DNA from: Aurantibacillus circumpalustris | Lineage (GTDB): Bacteria; Bacteroidota; Bacteroidia; B-17B0; Aurantibacillaceae | Assembly (NCBI RefSeq): GCF_029625215.1 | Contig: NZ_CP121197.1 | Span: 3,844,001-3,908,000 of the forward strand | DNA length: 64,000 nucleotides | Direction of reading: 5' to 3' | Shown here: positions 63,068 through 64,000 of the stretch, piece by piece | Numbering within the stretch: position 1 is the first letter of the stretch | Layout of the letters: every line of letters begins with the position of its first letter | Made by a program: the position numbers and the translations under genes | Notes under the pieces: generated by a model | Databases searched by the model: none | Seen by the model: the letters and a program-made list of their open reading frames with translations, nothing else | Told to the model about the DNA's origin: nothing

Positions 63068-63694
63068 TTATTTTCTTTTATCAGGTGATTTCGGATCAAA
63101 TGCAACCAAATTAAATTGTTCACGCATTCTTGACCTCACTCGATTACCATAACATTGTTCTATTTCACTTGCAGAGAGATTAGTGGTAACATGAGTTAAT
63201 TGGTTCGTGATAATAAAAAACTCATACCTTGAATGTAAAATTTCAGCCATAACGTTACACTCATTGCCGTAGAATTTTAAACTGTTCTCCGATCCCAGAT
63301 CATCAAAACAATACACTATGGATTCATTGCTATTGATGATACGATGACTATACTTCTGAATAATATCGTAACCCTCTTTTATGAATTCGAAGCTTATATC
63401 ACGACAAGACTTAATTACAAAACGATTTTTTACTGGTTGATACAATTTCAATAAAGTCATTAGAGATGTTTTACCGCATCCAATTGGTCCGGCTAACAAA
63501 ATACCTTTCTGAAGATTAATATCATGTTTAAATGCCATTTCTGAATCTTTTAGAAAGTAAATTAAAAGTTTATGGATGACTGGCAAATCTTCAACGTGTA
63601 AAGTAAAGTGCGATCCAAATTTATTTTTACCCTGCAATCCTAACCAAGCAATGGCATGGTTGTAGTCGATTGGTTTTTGCACATGTTCCGCCAT
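63068..63694 (-). CDS. DnaC/IstB-like helicase-loader ATPase
   Basis: 208 residues from the ATG at 63694 (a TTG two codons earlier is less likely). Walker A is LLAGPIGCGKTSLM, Walker B SIVYCFDDLGSE, sensor I EFFIITNQLT and an Arg finger region GNRVRSRMREQFNLVAF. This is the AAA+ helicase-loader plan of DnaC, IstB and phage loaders. It follows the replisome-organiser-like gene by 15 bp, forming a replication module of a prophage or integrated element, not an IS21 pair (no IstA seen). Confidence 0.85.
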   Translation of the reverse strand: MAEHVQKPIDYNHAIAWLGLQGKNKFGSHFTLHVEDLPVIHKLLIYFLKDSEMAFKHDINLQKGILLAGPIGCGKTSLMTLLKLYQPVKNRFVIKSCRDISFEFIKEGYDIIQKYSHRIINSNESIVYCFDDLGSENSLKFYGNECNVMAEILHSRYEFFIITNQLTHVTTNLSASEIEQCYGNRVRSRMREQFNLVAFDPKSPDKRK

Positions 63695-63709
63695 ACTCAA
63701 CAGTTATTC

Positions 63710-64000
63710 CTAAAGCGGTTCATTGTAGTTTTTGTCTACCGAGTTTTTTGACAGTTTGGTCGAAGCACTTTTGTTTTCTTCAAACTTGTTTGAGTTGAGG
63801 ATCCATTTGTGAGCAGAGGCTTGCCAATCAACCATCGGTATCTTTCTGCCTACCAGCCAACCGATGCTTTGATAGTGATTGTAAAACTTTTGAGCTTCAA
63901 CGGCAGACCATCTGTTTTCTTCAAAGTAGGTTTTGATTTCTGGCAAAAGCGGCCGCTTGAATCCCTCTGTGGCAAAATCTGGTTCGATCCTGTATTTCCG
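63710..64000 (-). CDS. Partial replisome-organiser (DnaT/DnaD-like) protein, cut by the window edge
   Basis: The frame is open to the right edge (…RKYRIEPDFATEGFKRPLLP…), so the true start is outside; a TTG at 63946 is internal. The visible C-terminus has the block PEIKTYFEENRWSAVEAQKFYNHYQSIGWLVGRK-IPMVDWQASAHKW. It matches the pattern 'xxFxxYYxSxGWxVGRxxMxDWxAAxxxW' seen at the ends of phage replication proteins in Bacteroidota. Those proteins load the helicase loader on DNA, in line with the DnaC-like gene 15 bp downstream. Confidence 0.7.
   Translation of the reverse strand, partial: RKYRIEPDFATEGFKRPLLPEIKTYFEENRWSAVEAQKFYNHYQSIGWLVGRKIPMVDWQASAHKWILNSNKFEENKSASTKLSKNSVDKNYNEPL

Noticed and set aside
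63068-64000. IS21-type transposon (IstA/IstB)
   Set aside because: The ATPase follows a replisome-organiser-like protein with the GW-x-VGR...DW pattern, not an IstA transposase, so a phage-type replication module fits better.

Overview
The window is low-GC (roughly one third G+C) DNA from a member of the Bacteroidota. Evidence: the best promoters match the Bacteroidetes TAnnTTTG type, Shine-Dalgarno sequences are mostly missing, signal peptides end in the typical ...A-Q or C-F-S-Q, one secreted protein ends in a type IX secretion (T9SS) sorting domain, and there is a propeller-Y_Y_Y-SpoIIE sensor protein. The species cannot be named from the sequence.

Layout. 0-6 kb: a partial gene, a giant propeller/SpoIIE phosphatase flanked by two copies of a diverged ~100-bp repeat, and a TPR protein with a small partner. 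6-11.1 kb: a translesion-repair cassette (DinB polymerase, DnaE-type polymerase, SRAP protein). 11.1-13.1 kb: a short integron-like cassette array, with four small membrane-protein ORFs separated by foldable attC-like sites ending in GCTAAC/GTTAGC and no integrase in view. 13.8-20.5 kb: a minus-strand operon for the envelope-spanning half of a type II secretion / type IV pilus-like machine (GspE, secretin, GspL, GspM, an FN3 lipoprotein, GspC). 20.8-24.4 kb: a T9SS-exported SBBP-repeat protein and a small lipoprotein. 24.5-35.5 kb: a mobile island bounded by two same-direction remnants of an XRE-type regulator. It holds an orphan Rhs toxin tip with a YwqK-like immunity partner, a split HipA, two tyrosine recombinases, a degenerate mobile-element helicase, a winged-helix protein with an SSB-like tip, a serine recombinase, a WYL-like protein and an orphan C5 DNA methyltransferase.

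35.6-56.25 kb: one continuous minus-strand operon of about 20.7 kb. It encodes two related secreted repeat proteins, an OmpH/Skp-like chaperone, a lipoprotein, a 2,218-residue giant surface/Rhs-partner protein, a LolA-like periplasmic protein, a 2,928-residue Rhs protein with a C-terminal HEAGH zincin tip, and a secreted leucine-rich-repeat protein that may be the cognate immunity factor. 57-57.6 kb: a NarL-type response regulator. 57.7-62.8 kb: the second half of the T2SS/T4P-like machine (prepilin peptidase, pseudopilins, GspF, a PilX/GspK-like protein with a beta-helix-like body, and a MORN-repeat protein). 63-64 kb: a helicase-loader-like ATPase and a cut-off replisome-organiser protein, probably part of a phage or mobile element.

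The main discovery candidate is a shared regulatory code. Eight copies of a 16-bp, mostly palindromic motif (consensus near CTATGTrAAyaCmTAG) lie in three arrays with exact 22-23-bp periodicity. Each array sits upstream of one of three minus-strand operons: the GspE-GspC operon, the pseudopilin/GspF/PilD operon, and the giant Rhs operon. This ties an unusual Bacteroidota T2SS/T4P-like apparatus to a giant Rhs polymorphic toxin with its own periplasmic chaperones, with the adjacent NarL-type regulator as an obvious candidate controller. That the machine exports or displays these proteins is inference. The repeated operators themselves are seen directly.
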